Notes under the pieces: model-generated | Databases searched by the model: none | The model's input: only the letters and a program-made list of their open reading frames with translations | What the model was told of the DNA's origin: nothing | Made by a program: the position numbers and the translations under genes | NCBI GenBank assembly: GCA_016208305.1 | Contig: JACQYI010000009.1 | Location: 248,001-312,000 of the forward strand | Length of the DNA: 64,000 nt | Source of the DNA: Oscillatoriophycideae cyanobacterium NC_groundwater_1537_Pr4_S-0.65um_50_18 | Lineage (GTDB): Bacteria; Cyanobacteriota; Cyanobacteriia; Elainellales; Elainellaceae | Direction: 5' to 3' | In this document: positions 45,007 through 56,897 of the stretch, one piece after another | Numbering within the stretch: position 1 is the first letter of the stretch | Layout: every line of letters starts with the position of its first letter

Positions 45007-48000
45007 CTACTCAACGCCCTCAATGCGATCTTCCACTTCTTGATAGAGTTCGCGTAGCAGCTCCAGGTTTTCTTCGCTGGTTTCCCAGTAGCCGCGCCCA
45101 TTCACTTCTAGCAGCGTCGTTACCACTTTGCGGAAAGAGTGAGGATTAAGGTTCATCAAGCGATCGCGCATGGCTTCGTCCTTAATGAAGGTGCTGTTAG
45201 CATCTTCGTAAATCCAATTGTCTACCGCTCCGGCTGTGGCAGACCAACCCATTGTGTTGACCAGACGCTTCGAGAGTTCACGCACGCCCTCGTACCCGTG
45301 AGACAACATGCCCTCATACCATTTAGGGTTGAGCATCTTGGTTCGGGCATCAAGCCGCACCGTTTCCGAGAGCGATCGCACTTGGGCGTTGGCGGTAGTG
45401 GTATCGGCAATAAAGGAGGCCGGAGTCTTGCCGTCGTTACGGAGTTGAGACACCACCTTAGTCGGATCGGAATCGAAGTAGTGGGAGACATCCGTCAGAG
45501 AGATCTCGGAGGAGTCGAGATTCTGGAAGGTCACATCTACGGTTTTCAGCGCCGACTCAAAGATGTCCCGCGACTGATCCATCATGCCGGGGTTATCGGA
45601 ATTAAAGGAGAAGGACTTGCGCGCCAGGAACATGTCCTGAAGCTCTGCTTCACTTTCCCAGGTGCTGTTTTCTACCGCCAGGTTGACGTTAGAAGAGTAG
45701 GAGCCAGAGGCGTTAGAGAAAACGCGAGTGGCAGCCTGCCGCAGATTAATTCCCATCTCTTCGGATTGCTTCAGGGCATGCTTGCGGACAAAGTTCATTT
45801 CCAGCGGTTCATCCGCTTCGGCGGCCATTTTAACGGCGCGATCGAGCAGATTCATCTGGTTAATAAACAAGTCGCGGAATACGCCAGAGCAGTTGACCAC
45901 AACATCGACACGGGGGCGACCCAACTCCTCTAGTGAAATCAGCTCCACCTTGTTGACTCGACCTAAAGCGTCTGCTACGGGACGCACGCCCACCAGCAGC
46001 ATCACCTGCGCCAGAGACTCGCCGTAGGTCTTGATATTGTCTGTACCCCAGAGAACGAAAGCGATCGTCTCTGGGTAATTGCCGCCATTTTCCGCACGCT
46101 GACGGGCAAGGAGGCGATCGACCACGATCTGTGCCGACTGGACAGCTGCGGTTGTAGGAATCGCCTGCGGATCAAGGGCATGGATATTTTTGCCTGTGGG
46201 CAGTACATCGGGATTGCGAATTGGGTCACCGCCGGGGCCGGGGAGAATGTATTCCCCTTCCAGCGCTCGAATCATTGCCCCTAGCTCATTATCTGCGGTC
46301 ACCTGCTTCAGGCAAAACTCCAGATATTCAAACAGCGGCTTGATCGCTTCCACATCCACCTTGGGATACCCTGCCTGATGCAGCGCCTCAACCCAGGGTT
46401 CTTTTCGACCCAGGTTAAAGAAATTGAGCTTGGTGACTTTAGAAACACGCCCTTCCGCATCCACCTGTTCTTTGACCATCGCTGCAACCGCAGCCCGAAC
46501 CGCTTCGTTGATATCAAACAACAGCTGGACATCTTCCAAAACACCGCGATCGCTGCTCTTATACAACTCATCCATGTCACGCCCTAGGCTATTGGCGATG
46601 ATGCGCGGCAGGCTGAGCAGATTATCTTCAGGGCGATCGAGCGCCGAGATGTTGACTAGAGTTGCGATCGCCTCTTCTGCCGTAGGAGCTTTACCAATAA
46701 TGTGCAAACCGCAAGGCAAGAGCCGCGACTCGATTTCCATCAGCTTGATGTAGACCTTGCCCACGAGCGCATCGCGTTCCTCAACGGGCAGCTCTACGCC
46801 ATCTTCCGGCAAGTCAATGTCCTTGTCGAGATTGACTAAGCGGCACTTGTCCACAATGGCATTGATGATCGGCTGGGCACGACCCGAATCCTTAAGGGTC
46901 TGGTAGGAAGAGATCAGCTCGCTCAGCTCCTTCAAGCCTTTGTAAAGACCAGCATTTTCTGCTGGAGGGGTGAGATAACTGATGGTTTCGGCATAGCTGC
47001 GGCGCTTAGCGATCGTCGCCTCTGAGGGATTGTTGGCCGCATAGTAATAGAGGTTAGGAATCTTGCCGATCAGGCTATCGGGATAGCACTCAACGGACAT
47101 CCCCATCTGCTTGCCGGGCATAAATTCCAGCGATCCGTGGGTGCCGAAGTGCAGCACAGCATCGGCTTGCCACACATGCTCCAGGTAAGTGTAATAGGCG
47201 GCAAAGCCGTGATGAGGACTGGCCGATCGGGAGAACAGCAGCCGCATCGGATCGCCTTCGTAGCCAAAGGTGGGCTGAATGCCAATGAAGACATTGCCGA
47301 AGTGCTTACCAAACACCAGCAGGTTTTGTCCGTCTGTGTTCAAATGGCCTGGAGCCGCACCCCAAGATTCCTCTAGTCGCTTGTAATAGGGTGTCAGGCT
47401 TTCATATTCTGGCACCGACATGCGGTAGGCAATGTTGAGTTCGGGGCTGTTGTATTGCGCTTGCGCATCATGAATGACTTCCTGCATCAGGGCTTCCGCC
47501 GACTCAGGCAAATCCTGAATGTCGTAGCCGTTTTGCTTCAGGGCGTGAATCACTTGGTAAATGGAGCCAAACACATCTAGATAAGCGGCCGTACCCACGT
47601 TGCCTTTGTCCGGCGGGAAGCTAAAGACCGTGATCGCCACTTTCTTATGCAGCTTCGGCTTGCGGCGCAGATTTGCCCACTTCATAGCGCGCTGGGCGAT
47701 CGCCTCCACCCGATCTTGTAGGGCAATGGCTTTACCCGTTGCACCATCGCGTCCGGACATAACGATCGGCTCGATTGCGCCATCCAGCTCTGGAATGGCA
47801 ATTTGCAGCGCCACCTGAATCGGGTGCAGACCTAGATCGCTGTCCTGCCATTCTTCAGTGGTTTGAAAGACGAGGGGCAACGCCACCATATAGGGACGGT
47901 TAAGGCGTTGGAGAGAAATGATGGCTTTGGGGTGATCTTGTCGTGCGGGGCCGCCCACCAGGGCAAAGCCTGTGAGGGAAACCACCACATCGACAATCGT

Positions 48001-49002
48001 CTGATCTTTTTGGATCGGATCATAGAAATAGACATCCACAGGCTTCGAGAAATCCAAGCCCCCTGCAAACACAGGAATTACCCTGGCGCCCATGCATTCC
48101 AACTCTTGCACCATCGCGACGTAATGGGCATCGTCGCTGGTAACAAGGTGGGTTCTTTGCAGCACCAATCCCACGGTGGGAGCTAGCGGATCTTTGAGGC
48201 TCTCAGGAATATCTTGGCGTGAGGCATGCCAGTTGAGATACTCTTTCAAATCCTCAAACATCTGCGGCGCGAGGGGGTGCCAGATGCCCATGTCAGGATA
48301 GGTAACGGGATCACAGTACTGCAAAACCGCTGAACGCTGAGAGCCATCGGGCTGGACATTGTTGATAATGTACTTGCCCGCCAGCATAAGCAGGAAGTTC
48401 TCCAGGTTCTCCGCCGAGCCACCTAGCCAATACTGAAAGCTGAGCATGAAGTTACGAGCATCTTGCGCCTTGTCGATCGGCAAGAATTTCAGCACTTTCG
48501 GCAAGGTTTGCAGCAGCTTTAACATGCCGTCTTGAAACGAAGAGCCGGACTTCTCTTTGCGCTTGCGCATGAACTGAGCGATCGCCCCTTTCGACTGCCC
48601 CAATTGCGCCATCGAGAAGCTGCCCATCTTGTTGAGGCGCATCACCTGAGGCATTGAGGGAAAGACCACCGATACATCTAGGCGATCGCGATGAGGCTCA
48701 ACAGCCGCAACGACTTTATCCGCTAATTCTTCGATAAAGATCAGCGAAGCTATGAATACATTCGCTTGAGCCACATCTTGCTTAAAGGCTTCGTAATTTT
48801 CAGAGCTACGCAATTCTTCTAGCAAGTAGCCGCTGATTTCGATCGCCAGAGAAGGATTATTTTGGTTGATCGATCGGACTGCCGCAGAGAGGGTGCTTTG
48901 GTACTGCGGCTCTAGCACGACATAGACCACCTTAACCAGCGATCGCCCGTTGAGATCATCGGGTGCGATATGTCTGACTGTGGGCTTGACGTGGGTAAAC
49001 AT
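45007..49002 (-). CDS. chlH: Magnesium chelatase subunit H
   Basis: A 1331-aa porphyrin-binding subunit of the ChlHID Mg-chelatase, the first committed enzyme of chlorophyll synthesis. Full-length CobN/Mg-chelatase family protein: [20 protein letters not shown] at the start, [91 protein letters not shown] and [32 protein letters not shown] are characteristic. GAGGAG precedes the ATG. Single gene, with its own terminator; chlI and chlD are not in the window. Confidence 0.98.
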   Translation of the reverse strand: MFTHVKPTVRHIAPDDLNGRSLVKVVYVVLEPQYQSTLSAAVRSINQNNPSLAIEISGYLLEELRSSENYEAFKQDVAQANVFIASLIFIEELADKVVAAVEPHRDRLDVSVVFPSMPQVMRLNKMGSFSMAQLGQSKGAIAQFMRKRKEKSGSSFQDGMLKLLQTLPKVLKFLPIDKAQDARNFMLSFQYWLGGSAENLENFLLMLAGKYIINNVQPDGSQRSAVLQYCDPVTYPDMGIWHPLAPQMFEDLKEYLNWHASRQDIPESLKDPLAPTVGLVLQRTHLVTSDDAHYVAMVQELECMGARVIPVFAGGLDFSKPVDVYFYDPIQKDQTIVDVVVSLTGFALVGGPARQDHPKAIISLQRLNRPYMVALPLVFQTTEEWQDSDLGLHPIQVALQIAIPELDGAIEPIVMSGRDGATGKAIALQDRVEAIAQRAMKWANLRRKPKLHKKVAITVFSFPPDKGNVGTAAYLDVFGSIYQVIHALKQNGYDIQDLPESAEALMQEVIHDAQAQYNSPELNIAYRMSVPEYESLTPYYKRLEESWGAAPGHLNTDGQNLLVFGKHFGNVFIGIQPTFGYEGDPMRLLFSRSASPHHGFAAYYTYLEHVWQADAVLHFGTHGSLEFMPGKQMGMSVECYPDSLIGKIPNLYYYAANNPSEATIAKRRSYAETISYLTPPAENAGLYKGLKELSELISSYQTLKDSGRAQPIINAIVDKCRLVNLDKDIDLPEDGVELPVEERDALVGKVYIKLMEIESRLLPCGLHIIGKAPTAEEAIATLVNISALDRPEDNLLSLPRIIANSLGRDMDELYKSSDRGVLEDVQLLFDINEAVRAAVAAMVKEQVDAEGRVSKVTKLNFFNLGRKEPWVEALHQAGYPKVDVEAIKPLFEYLEFCLKQVTADNELGAMIRALEGEYILPGPGGDPIRNPDVLPTGKNIHALDPQAIPTTAAVQSAQIVVDRLLARQRAENGGNYPETIAFVLWGTDNIKTYGESLAQVMLLVGVRPVADALGRVNKVELISLEELGRPRVDVVVNCSGVFRDLFINQMNLLDRAVKMAAEADEPLEMNFVRKHALKQSEEMGINLRQAATRVFSNASGSYSSNVNLAVENSTWESEAELQDMFLARKSFSFNSDNPGMMDQSRDIFESALKTVDVTFQNLDSSEISLTDVSHYFDSDPTKVVSQLRNDGKTPASFIADTTTANAQVRSLSETVRLDARTKMLNPKWYEGMLSHGYEGVRELSKRLVNTMGWSATAGAVDNWIYEDANSTFIKDEAMRDRLMNLNPHSFRKVVTTLLEVNGRGYWETSEENLELLRELYQEVEDRIEGVE

Positions 49003-49440
49003 GCGGTTTGGCTCCTCAGGGGTAAGGCATCTGATTAGATTCAGGCACTCAGGATTTGCAGCTCAAGCCTTTACAGCTCAGCCATCAATCAGCCTTTGTT
49101 ATCTAATTCTTCATACAGTGGTTGTACCAGAAAACCTATACCCAGTGAGCATTGAGGCGAATATCTGACACAATTTGATAAAAATAATGAGTTATTTCTT
49201 TACGTCAGTTAACCTTTTTATGAGCGGCTGCTTCCATGATTTCTAGAAATTCAGAAATAAATCTTAATGTAAAGCGGCTAAGGCTATAGGATTCAGCGAC
49301 TTTTATGTAGAGCCGTAGATCGTGAAAGCTCTCTAGAGGAGTATTCTAGAGAGCTTTTGCAGAGTCCAAGACTCTGAGTTATCTATTAGATAGAGGGTTG
49401 GTCACAAAGAGGGTCATGTCTTGCGCTAGGCGTTTAAGGC
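49003..49440. other. Spacer aar / chlH
   Basis: chlH promoter region and the hairpin after aar (49325-49358). AT-rich; no gene. Confidence 0.5.
49325..49358. terminator. Hairpin downstream of aar
   Basis: Perfect 13-bp arms AAAGCTCTCTAGA (49325-49337) and TCTAGAGAGCTTT (49345-49357) with a seven-base loop. The T-run is better on the plus strand, but the only gene ending nearby is aar on the minus strand (stop at 49441). Confidence 0.7.
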
Positions 49441-50469
49441 TTAGCTGCCAACCGTCAACAGCGGACGAAACCCATGCTTGACAGAAACCTGTCCAATCAA
49501 ATCCATTTTTTCCAGCGTAATCTGATTCCGCCCCCAGGAGAAATTGGTGTAGAGCTTTTCAAATTCCAGCAGCATCGATTCTGCAAAGCAGGCAAAGAGC
49601 TGTCGCGCCGGAACATCCATATTGACGATGCTCATGATTTTCCAGTCAATGTCGAGAGAATGCTCAACGATGCCGCCATTCAAAATATGCACACCTGGCT
49701 GCTGAATCTGCTTTGCCATGTTTTTGGGGTATCCCCCATCAATCATGAGGCAGGGCTGCTTCAGCTTTTGATAGTCAATCTCTACGCCCTTGGGCATACT
49801 GGCCACCCAGACGACAATATCGGCCTGGGGCAAAGCTTCCTCAAGCGGCAGAATTTTGCCTCTCCCCAACTCCTCTTGCAATAGCTGAAGGCGATCGGGA
49901 TTGCGAGCCACCAGCAGCAAATCGGCAACGTCAGCCCGCGAGTTGAGCCAACGACAGACAGCACTGCCAATATCGCCCGTTGCGCCGCACACTGCAACCG
50001 TTGCTTTGGAGAGATTAATGCCGACCTGCTGAGAGGCTTGTTCGACCTGACGGCAGATAATGTAAGCCGTGTGAGTGTTTCCTGTGGTGAAGCGATCGAA
50101 CTCCAGCTTGATGTTACGCACCTGCTGGATTTGGTTCAGGTTGAAGTTCTCGAAAATAATCGATGAAAATCCGCCAAGAGCGGTAATGTTAATGCCGTTT
50201 TTCTGGGCATGCGCCATAGCGTTAATAATTTTACGCGTGGCGGCCTTGATCCGTCGAGTTGCCAGCATTTCCGGCAAAAAGCAAGACTCTACGTAACGTC
50301 CTTCAATTTGCTGCCCTGTAGCACTTGTCACCTTAATAGTGTCAACAATTTGCGGTGGGGCACTACACCAAAAATCCAGCCCCTGATCTGCGTATTCGGG
50401 ATAGCCAAGTTCTCTAGCAACGGATTGAGCGTGTTCTAAACTCGTGAGATGACCAATTAAACCAAACAT
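49441..50469 (-). CDS. aar: Long-chain acyl-ACP reductase
   Basis: A 342-aa NADPH-dependent enzyme reducing fatty acyl-ACP to fatty aldehyde, the first step of cyanobacterial alkane synthesis. [39 protein letters not shown], the cofactor loop [18 protein letters not shown] and the C-terminal [16 protein letters not shown] with the catalytic cysteine at C294 ([10 protein letters not shown]) all agree with known AAR, as does the length. Its usual partner ado (aldehyde deformylating oxygenase), normally directly upstream, is not here; an ABC ATPase gene is instead. Confidence 0.96.
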   Translation of the reverse strand: MFGLIGHLTSLEHAQSVARELGYPEYADQGLDFWCSAPPQIVDTIKVTSATGQQIEGRYVESCFLPEMLATRRIKAATRKIINAMAHAQKNGINITALGGFSSIIFENFNLNQIQQVRNIKLEFDRFTTGNTHTAYIICRQVEQASQQVGINLSKATVAVCGATGDIGSAVCRWLNSRADVADLLLVARNPDRLQLLQEELGRGKILPLEEALPQADIVVWVASMPKGVEIDYQKLKQPCLMIDGGYPKNMAKQIQQPGVHILNGGIVEHSLDIDWKIMSIVNMDVPARQLFACFAESMLLEFEKLYTNFSWGRNQITLEKMDLIGQVSVKHGFRPLLTVGS

Positions 50470-50635
50470 GGACAGCCTGTATAAGCCTGCTAAGTCAAAT
50501 AGTGATGAAGTGGAGCAAAACCCAGATCAAGCACTCTTAATGAATGTTACACAAAATATGCCTCTAAAGTTTGCTCCTTTCGGAGAGTTCTCGCAGGTAT
50601 GTGAGGATATTTCCCAGAATTTTACTGCCCTCACT

Positions 50636-52345
50636 TTAAGCTTCTTTGGCTTTAAGCGGCTGAGGTAAACGAGACAGCAACGGAGCCGCCCCCAAAAGCG
50701 TCTGGGTATAAGAATGTTGCGGATGGGTAAAAATTTCCTCCGTATTTCCTAACTCCACAATTTTGCCCGCCTGCATGACAGCAATCCGATCGCACAAAAA
50801 CCTTGCCACCCAAAGATCATGGGTAATGAACAGGTAAGTTAAGTCAAATTCTTGCTTTAGCTCTAGCATCAAGTCCAGCACCTGCGCCTGAACGCTGGCA
50901 TCGAGCATACTGACAGGTTCATCGCAGATTAGCAGCTTCGGTCGCGTAATCAAAGCCCGCGCGATCGCCACTCGCTGCTGCTGCCCACCAGACAGCTCTT
51001 TGGGATAGCGATCGTAAAAATCTTCGGCAGGCGTTAGCCCAACTCGCTCCAACATCTGCTTGGCTTGGACTTTAGCCGCAGCTTTATCGGCAAGATGGTG
51101 AATCAACAGCGGATCGGCAATGCTATCACCCACCGTCATTAATGGATTGAGGCAGGCATGGGGATCTTGAAACACCATCTGCATCTGCCGTCGCTGTTGG
51201 CGCAGGGCGGTCGGCGAGAGGTTCGTCAAATTTTGCCCCAAAAACTCCACCTTGCCTGAAGTAGGACGAATCAAATGCAGCAGCGTGCGCGACAGCGTGC
51301 TTTTGCCACAGCCCGATTCCCCTACTAGCCCCAGAATCTCTCCCGGATACAGATCAAGCGTGATGCCATCGACGGCTCTGATCGTGCGATCGCCCTGTTT
51401 TGACAACAATCTGGCCGCGAGGGTTTGCTCTAGCCTGTAGTGCTGATAAAGATTCTCTATGCTCAGCAGGGGGGGCTCTGGAGAATCTGGAGCAGAAGTA
51501 GCCTTCTCTAACTGAGGCTGCCCATCATGGGATTGAAGGTGGAGCGCTGCCTTGAGCAGAGATTGGGTATAGCGGTGTTGAGGTTGGGCAAAAACGGTCT
51601 GCGTTGCGCCTGCTTCTACCACTTTGCCGCCATACATGACGGCAATGCGATCGCAATATTCCCCCACCATCGCTAAATCGTGAGAGATCAGCAGCAAGCC
51701 CATCTGCCGCTCCTGACACAGCCGGGTCAGCTCCTGCAAAATCTGGGCGGAGACGGTGACATCTAAGCTTGTTGTGGGTTCATCTGCCACAATTAGCTTA
51801 GGATTTAGCAGCAGTGCCAGGGCGATCGCCACCCGCTGCCGCATGCCGCCGCTAAATTCATGGGGAAACTGCGACCAGCGACTCGCCGGAATCTTAACAG
51901 CTTCCAGGGTGGCGATCGCCTGATCTTTTGCCTGTTGGCGAGAAAGCTGAGGCTGATGGGCGCGCAGCGTTTCCACGCAATGTTCGCCAATCGTCATTAA
52001 AGGATCGAGGCGCGTCATGGGGTCTTGAAAAATCAGCGCGACGGCCTCGCCCCGAAATTGCCGGAGTTGCTCTGGCGAAAAATCAAAAACCGACTCGCCC
52101 TTGAACCAGACCTTTCCTTCGATCTGAGTTGAGGCAGAGAGTAAGCGCATGGCGGCTCGTCCCAGCGTCGATTTGCCGCAGCCTGATTCGCCTACCAGCC
52201 CTAACCTTTCCCCTGCCGCCAAATCGATCGAAACATCATCTACAGCCCATACTGTATGGGCGATCGCGTTCCCAGAAACCCCTCTATCCTCTGAGTGAGG
52301 GTAAGCAACGCGTAGGTTTTCAATCCGAAAAAGGGGATCAGTCAT
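50636..52345 (-). CDS. Double-ATPase ABC protein, oligopeptide/nickel type
   Basis: A 569-aa fusion of two ATP-binding cassettes, as in YejF/GsiA (DppD-DppF fused). First cassette: Walker [10 protein letters not shown] at about 52-60, signature [15 protein letters not shown], Walker B LIVADEP. Second: Walker [10 protein letters not shown] near 350, signature [15 protein letters not shown], Walker B LLICDEP. Each is followed by the oligopeptide-binding C-terminal [11 protein letters not shown] / [11 protein letters not shown]. It should power import of peptides or similar solutes, but no permease or binding protein is in the window. Confidence 0.93.
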   Translation of the reverse strand: MTDPLFRIENLRVAYPHSEDRGVSGNAIAHTVWAVDDVSIDLAAGERLGLVGESGCGKSTLGRAAMRLLSASTQIEGKVWFKGESVFDFSPEQLRQFRGEAVALIFQDPMTRLDPLMTIGEHCVETLRAHQPQLSRQQAKDQAIATLEAVKIPASRWSQFPHEFSGGMRQRVAIALALLLNPKLIVADEPTTSLDVTVSAQILQELTRLCQERQMGLLLISHDLAMVGEYCDRIAVMYGGKVVEAGATQTVFAQPQHRYTQSLLKAALHLQSHDGQPQLEKATSAPDSPEPPLLSIENLYQHYRLEQTLAARLLSKQGDRTIRAVDGITLDLYPGEILGLVGESGCGKSTLSRTLLHLIRPTSGKVEFLGQNLTNLSPTALRQQRRQMQMVFQDPHACLNPLMTVGDSIADPLLIHHLADKAAAKVQAKQMLERVGLTPAEDFYDRYPKELSGGQQQRVAIARALITRPKLLICDEPVSMLDASVQAQVLDLMLELKQEFDLTYLFITHDLWVARFLCDRIAVMQAGKIVELGNTEEIFTHPQHSYTQTLLGAAPLLSRLPQPLKAKEA

Positions 52346-52459
52346 CAGGTCTTTAAAATCAGATCATGAATCTGGCTTAAGCAGAGTTGCGCTGCAAATT
52401 TCTCGCTTATTTTGAGGGGTCGCTCAGCAGCTTTCTCAAAAATCATAAAAGCTCTCACC

Positions 52460-52915
52460 TCAGTCTTGATCAAATATCAGACCCAACTGTTCCTTGAGAT
52501 GCGATCGCACCTCTTTCGCAAACGCTTCACGCTGGTCAAAGCGATCGGTGCGTTTTGGCTTGCGCTCTGGGTCGAGCATCCAGCCGTAGTCGCTGCTGAG
52601 TCGCAACTTGTCCTGCCAATCTGAGACGGAGAGAATTAGCTGAGGTGCAGGGCTATTGTCATAGTCCTGCACGCGAAACACATAGTTGAACGTATTCTGT
52701 TTCCCTGGAGCGACGGTAGAGGGTTGCCCTAGTTTTTCCTGAAGCAGCGATCGCGCCTGCTCGACCAACGCTGCATCTGGGGTTTCATCTAACGTCTTAA
52801 CCGCTAGAGTCAGGGCAAAATAGAACTCTTCAACTGGAACAAACTCTAGTCGCATAGCTGTCTGCAAACCCTGCTCTCTTAATACATCTGCCTTCTGCAC
52901 AGATGAGTCTACCAC
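52460..52915 (-). CDS. Conserved-looking hypothetical protein
   Basis: A 151-aa soluble protein starting at a GTG at 52915. It is alpha/beta in character (FVPVEEFYFALTLAVKTLDETPDAALVEQARSLLQEKLG, NTFNYVFRVQDYDNSPAPQLILSVSDWQDKLRLSSDYGWMLDPERKPKRTDRFD) and has no signal peptide or membrane segment. I do not recognise the family. The composition and HIP1 octamers match neighbouring genes, which supports real coding. Divergent from radC. Confidence 0.65.
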   Translation of the reverse strand: MVDSSVQKADVLREQGLQTAMRLEFVPVEEFYFALTLAVKTLDETPDAALVEQARSLLQEKLGQPSTVAPGKQNTFNYVFRVQDYDNSPAPQLILSVSDWQDKLRLSSDYGWMLDPERKPKRTDRFDQREAFAKEVRSHLKEQLGLIFDQD

Positions 52916-53035
52916 TAGACCTCTGGCAAATTAGAGTTTTTGAACAAGGTTGGGTGGGTTGAGCACAGGGTTTTATCGATCGCCAATTTGGGATTACTGG
53001 GAGAGGTACATCTCTCAACCGCTGAATCTCTTGCT

Positions 53036-53767
53036 ATGACTTACAGCGTCAAAATTTCTGACATTCCTACTACTGAGCGTCCCCGCGAACGTCTGATTGC
53101 CCACGGCGCTAAAACCTTGGCAACCCCAGAACTGATCGCCATTTTGCTCGGTACAGGGCAGGGAGCCGGAAAACTCTCCGCGATCGGTCTAGGACAGCAT
53201 ATGTTGAATGTTTTGGCAGCCCATCATCGCGATCCCTTAGCGGTTCTGAGAGACATCAGCATTCCTGAGCTGACCGAGATTCACGGCATTGGCAATGCTA
53301 AAGCTACTACGATCGTCGCAGCCATTGAGCTGGGTAAGCGTGTGCTGTATTCTCGTCCGCTCGATCGCACGGTTGTGGATGATCCCGCTATAGCTGCTGC
53401 TGCCTTTAGCCATGACCTGATGTGGCAGCCCAACGAACGGTTTGCTGTGCTGCTGCTAGACATTAAACATCGGTTAATGGGCACTGAGCTATTGAGTGTG
53501 GGCACTGCGACAGAGACGATCGCCCACCCGCGAGATATTTTTAGAGCGGTTGTGCGACATGGAGCCGTTCGCGTGATTGTGGCGCATAACCATCCGTCCG
53601 GCAATCTAGAGGCAAGCAGTGAAGATATTGCCTTGACGCGCCAACTGCTAGAGGGTGGGCGGCTGCTAGGCATCCCCGTGTTGGATCACTTGATTTTGGG
53701 TAACGGGGCACATCTGAGCCTGCGGCAAACCACTAGCCTTTGGCAAGACCATCCTCAAGGCGATTGA
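53036..53767 (+). CDS. radC: RadC / JAB-domain protein
   Basis: About 243 aa. N-terminal helix-hairpin-helix part ([51 protein letters not shown]) and C-terminal RadC/JAB1-MPN metalloprotease-like domain with [13 protein letters not shown]-x-H-N-H-P-S-G motif ([24 protein letters not shown]) and VLDHLILG. RadC's cellular role is not settled, despite the DNA-repair name. The frame extends up to a TTG at 52940, but family homology begins at the ATG at 53036 ([20 protein letters not shown]). Confidence 0.93.
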   Translation: MTYSVKISDIPTTERPRERLIAHGAKTLATPELIAILLGTGQGAGKLSAIGLGQHMLNVLAAHHRDPLAVLRDISIPELTEIHGIGNAKATTIVAAIELGKRVLYSRPLDRTVVDDPAIAAAAFSHDLMWQPNERFAVLLLDIKHRLMGTELLSVGTATETIAHPRDIFRAVVRHGAVRVIVAHNHPSGNLEASSEDIALTRQLLEGGRLLGIPVLDHLILGNGAHLSLRQTTSLWQDHPQGD

Positions 53768-53864
53768 GAAGATCAAATCAGGTTGCATTCCCTTTCATCC
53801 TGCCCTATACTTGAACCTCGGATAATAGTTATGCGGCTACGAAACGTCTAGCCAGGAGGAATTT

Positions 53865-54233
53865 ATTCCTGATCCACTTCCCCTAACCGTTAGTTTAAGA
53901 GGCACACGCGAAGTTAGGGATAACTGCCAACTCTTCCGCCTTGCAGGCTTGTTAGATGCTTTCTCTGAGCCTACATTTCGCAAGGTTTTAGAAAAGTACA
54001 TTGAGGAAGGCCCCAAGAATTTGATTCTTGATCTCTCTCAAATTGACTTTGTAGACAGCTCTGGACTCGGTGCCTTGGTTCAACTGGTCAAAAAAGTTCA
54101 AGGCGCGACAGGTTCTTTACAGATCGTAACTAACCCTAGGGTGACTCAGACCGTCAAACTTGTCCGTTTGGACAAATTTTTGTCGCTCCAAGAGTCAGTA
54201 ACTGTCGCTCTAGAAAACCTTAAGAAGGGTTGA
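53865..54233 (+). CDS. STAS-domain anti-sigma antagonist, probable ATT start
   Basis: About 122 aa. From ATT at 53865 the frame reads PDPLPLTVSLRGTREVRDNCQLFRLAGLLDAFSEPTF..., then NLILDLSQIDFVDSSGLGALVQLVKKVQG with the phospho-serine site DSSG, and VTQTVKLVRLDKFLSLQESV: a complete STAS domain. The first ATG/GTG/TTG in frame is a TTG at 53949, which would delete the first beta strands. A perfect AGGAGG (53854-53859) lies five bases before the ATT, as in infC genes. A six-codon frame (ATG at 53831, TAG ending at 53851) directly precedes the ribosome site. The downstream gene is mini-RNase III. Confidence 0.88.
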   Translation: MPDPLPLTVSLRGTREVRDNCQLFRLAGLLDAFSEPTFRKVLEKYIEEGPKNLILDLSQIDFVDSSGLGALVQLVKKVQGATGSLQIVTNPRVTQTVKLVRLDKFLSLQESVTVALENLKKG

Positions 54234-54298
54234 TTAGTTCAGCCCGATTCAGCGATTTAGCCAAAGTTGGAGTCTTGCTATAAAGGTAAGTTCTTAAG

Positions 54299-54787
54299 GT
54301 GAATTCTAAGGAGAAAGCTAACCCCGACCTTCCGCCGGAGCTGCTGCCCAGTCTGGGCTGTATGCCAGGAAGTGCTTTCCAGTCAGACCTGCCCCCTAGG
54401 TCTGATGTTTTGCTGAGGCAAGTTTCTCCTGCTGCGCTGGCTTACTTGGGAGATGCTGTATATGAGCTTCATATCCGAATGCAGTACCTCCTGCCTCCTA
54501 AGCGCATACAGCTTTACCACGATCAGGTTGTGGCTGCGGTTCGAGCTGAAGCGCAGGCCAATTACTTGAGTTCACTTCAGCCCAATCTGTCAGAGCAGGA
54601 GTTAGATATTATTAAGCGAGGTCGCAACGCAGCAGCCAGGGGGCCTAAGCGATTGAACCCAGAGGTTTATCAGCAGGCAACAAGCCTAGAGACGCTACTC
54701 GGCTATTTGTATCTCACTGACCCGCAAAGACTGGCCGAAGTCCTTCAGCAGATTTCTTTCAAGAGTGAAGGAGCGACGGTTGGTTAG
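54299..54787 (+). CDS. mrnC: Mini-ribonuclease III
   Basis: A 162-aa RNase III-like nuclease without a double-stranded RNA-binding domain. The RNase III signature is present in the mini-III form, [21 protein letters not shown] (G-D-A-V-Y-E), with the second acidic site in [17 protein letters not shown]. Mini-III matures 23S rRNA ends in bacteria where studied. The start is a GTG at 54299. It lies 465 bp before rlmB; the mrnC-rlmB neighbourhood is also known in Firmicutes, which fits a joint role in 23S rRNA. Confidence 0.92.
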   Translation: MNSKEKANPDLPPELLPSLGCMPGSAFQSDLPPRSDVLLRQVSPAALAYLGDAVYELHIRMQYLLPPKRIQLYHDQVVAAVRAEAQANYLSSLQPNLSEQELDIIKRGRNAAARGPKRLNPEVYQQATSLETLLGYLYLTDPQRLAEVLQQISFKSEGATVG

Positions 54788-55252
54788 TGTAGCGTTTTGC
54801 AGCGTCGTCCGGCTTTGATTGGAGCCGCGATCGCGCAGTCTTGTCCATCCAGCCTAGAGTTTTTTACAAATCTAGAATTTCCTACAAACCTAGTATTTTA
54901 TTTAAGCTTTTCAAGCGATCGCCTTGATATTAAAACTGCTATTAGATCTGACTTTAAGGTTTAGACACTTCAAGGTTTAGGCACAACGAGACATTCAATT
55001 TGTAAATACATATCAAAAATATTTGGTGCAAAAGGGTAGGCCAAAGTTATATCTGTCTGCGAAAAGCGCCATTTGAGCCTTGATCTTATATTGATAAATT
55101 GCTTTCTAGCAGCAAGAATTTAAGCGCCGTTTTGAGATTAGGGTGGCGGCGACACCGTTTTGAACGCCTGTTTGAGCAATAGCTTTCAGATCTGGGGCAT
55201 CTAGTCTCCGGACAACCCGTTTTTCAACATCTTAAGTAAAGGAGGATCAATC
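54788..55252. other. Spacer mrnC / rlmB
   Basis: AT-rich 465 bp with no gene. It ends in a very strong AAAGGAGG Shine-Dalgarno sequence seven bases before the rlmB ATG, and probably contains the rlmB promoter. Confidence 0.5.
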
Positions 55253-56803
55253 ATGGCGGCTAAATCTCGGAATTCCAACGCGGCTGGGCGATCGCAGGGT
55301 GCCCCCAAAAGAGCAGGTCGTCCCGTCAGAGGAGCCAGCAAATTTGAAGGGGATCGGAGTTCAGACGCTTTCAAGTCTGAGCAGCCTGCTCGACCTAAGA
55401 AAAAAGCCTCGACAGGCAAACAGCGCTATGTTTCCAGAGATGGAGAGGCCGCCCAGTCGCCTAGACCCAAACGCTACGTTGGCCGAGACAGTCGTAGCCA
55501 GGATAGCCGCAATCAAGACAGCCGTGGCCAGGACAGCCGCAGCCAGGACAGCCGAGACAGCTTCAACCGTGAAGATTCTGGCCGCAATGAGAACAGGCCG
55601 CAGTCGCCCCGAACCAAGCGCTACATCCCACGAGAAGGGCGAGAAGGGGACGAATCGCGATCGCGCGATCGCCACAGCGCCGGAGAATCTCGGCCTATTA
55701 GAGTTAAGCGATATGTCAGCCGCGAGGGGATCGGTCGGCAAAGTGCTAACCCAGATGAATCTCAAAGTTCACCCCGTCGCTATGATTCTCCTCAGCCTCG
55801 GCAAGGTCGCGATCGGGGCGATCGTCCTTTCTCAAGGTCAGGGAGTTCTGACGCGGAGGGTGAAGGAAGAAGATTTTCTCCTAGACGCAGTACGTTTTCT
55901 GATAGAGGCGCGATCCCCAGTTCCCGCGATCGATTCAACGGCTCTAGCCTGTCTCAGGACGCTGAACCCCAAGTGACGGCTGATGCTGATCCAGAAACGG
56001 ATTTGATCTACGGTCGCCATAGTGTTTTGGCTGCCCTAGAGGGAAAACGCTACCTCAATCGCATCTGGATTTTGTCAAAGCTGCGATATGATCCCCGGTT
56101 TCACCAGCTTCTATCACAGGCCAAGGCAGATGGCACAGTCATTGATGAAGTAGACTATCGGCGATTGGAGCAAATGACCCAAGGAGCCAGCCATCAAGGC
56201 ATTGTGGCTCAGGTCGCTCCGTATGCCTACCTTGAGCTGGGTGAGCTAATTGAGCAAGCCAAAGCTGCGAGCGATCGTCCTGTCTTGATTGTTGCCGATG
56301 GCATTACTGATCCCCATAATTTGGGGGCAATTATTCGCACTGCGGAAGCTTTGGGAGCACAGGGGATCGTCATTCCTCAGCGTCGTGCGGTCGGTGTGAC
56401 TTCAGCCGTTGCCAAAGTGGCTGCTGGAGCCTTGGAAACCTTTCCAGTCGCTAGAGTCGTTAATCTCAGCCGTGCCTTAGAAGAGCTAAAGAGCGCAGAT
56501 TTTTGGATCTATGGTGCTGCTGCAAATGCCAGCCAACCTGCAGACACAGTAGAATTCAGCGGTGCTACCGTCTTGGTTGTGGGTTCTGAGGGAGATGGCT
56601 TGAGCCTACTGACCCAACGGGGCTGCGATGTTCTCGTATCTATCCCTCTGCAAGGAAACACGCCTAGCCTCAATGCCTCTGTTGCGACGGGTATGGTGCT
56701 GTACGAAGTGTATCGCCAGCGCCGAGGTCAGGCTCATCATCTAGGAAGTCGTCCGAAAGAAGCTTTGCAAAAATCAGTGCAAAACGGTATAACCGAGATG
56801 TGA
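55253..56803 (+). CDS. rlmB: 23S rRNA (guanosine-2'-O)-methyltransferase RlmB with long disordered N-terminus
   Basis: A 516-aa SPOUT methyltransferase. The catalytic part occupies residues 250-516: substrate-binding [24 protein letters not shown], then SPOUT knot motifs [59 protein letters not shown] and [28 protein letters not shown]. It 2'-O-methylates G2251 (E. coli numbering) in the peptidyl-transferase loop. Residues 1-249 are extra: Arg/Ser-rich, disordered, with four K/Q-R-Y-V/I-x-R motifs (57-62, 73-78, 122-127, 152-157) and a QDSR pentad repeat (79-102). This tail could bind RNA. Confidence 0.94.
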   Translation: MAAKSRNSNAAGRSQGAPKRAGRPVRGASKFEGDRSSDAFKSEQPARPKKKASTGKQRYVSRDGEAAQSPRPKRYVGRDSRSQDSRNQDSRGQDSRSQDSRDSFNREDSGRNENRPQSPRTKRYIPREGREGDESRSRDRHSAGESRPIRVKRYVSREGIGRQSANPDESQSSPRRYDSPQPRQGRDRGDRPFSRSGSSDAEGEGRRFSPRRSTFSDRGAIPSSRDRFNGSSLSQDAEPQVTADADPETDLIYGRHSVLAALEGKRYLNRIWILSKLRYDPRFHQLLSQAKADGTVIDEVDYRRLEQMTQGASHQGIVAQVAPYAYLELGELIEQAKAASDRPVLIVADGITDPHNLGAIIRTAEALGAQGIVIPQRRAVGVTSAVAKVAAGALETFPVARVVNLSRALEELKSADFWIYGAAANASQPADTVEFSGATVLVVGSEGDGLSLLTQRGCDVLVSIPLQGNTPSLNASVATGMVLYEVYRQRRGQAHHLGSRPKEALQKSVQNGITEM

Positions 56804-56897
56804 AAATAGAAATTTTCTATTAAAACTTGCAAATTTCTTGAAGGATCAGTAGACCTCAAATTGAGTTTTTGTGCCGCCTTTAGTGCCGTACAAAAAA

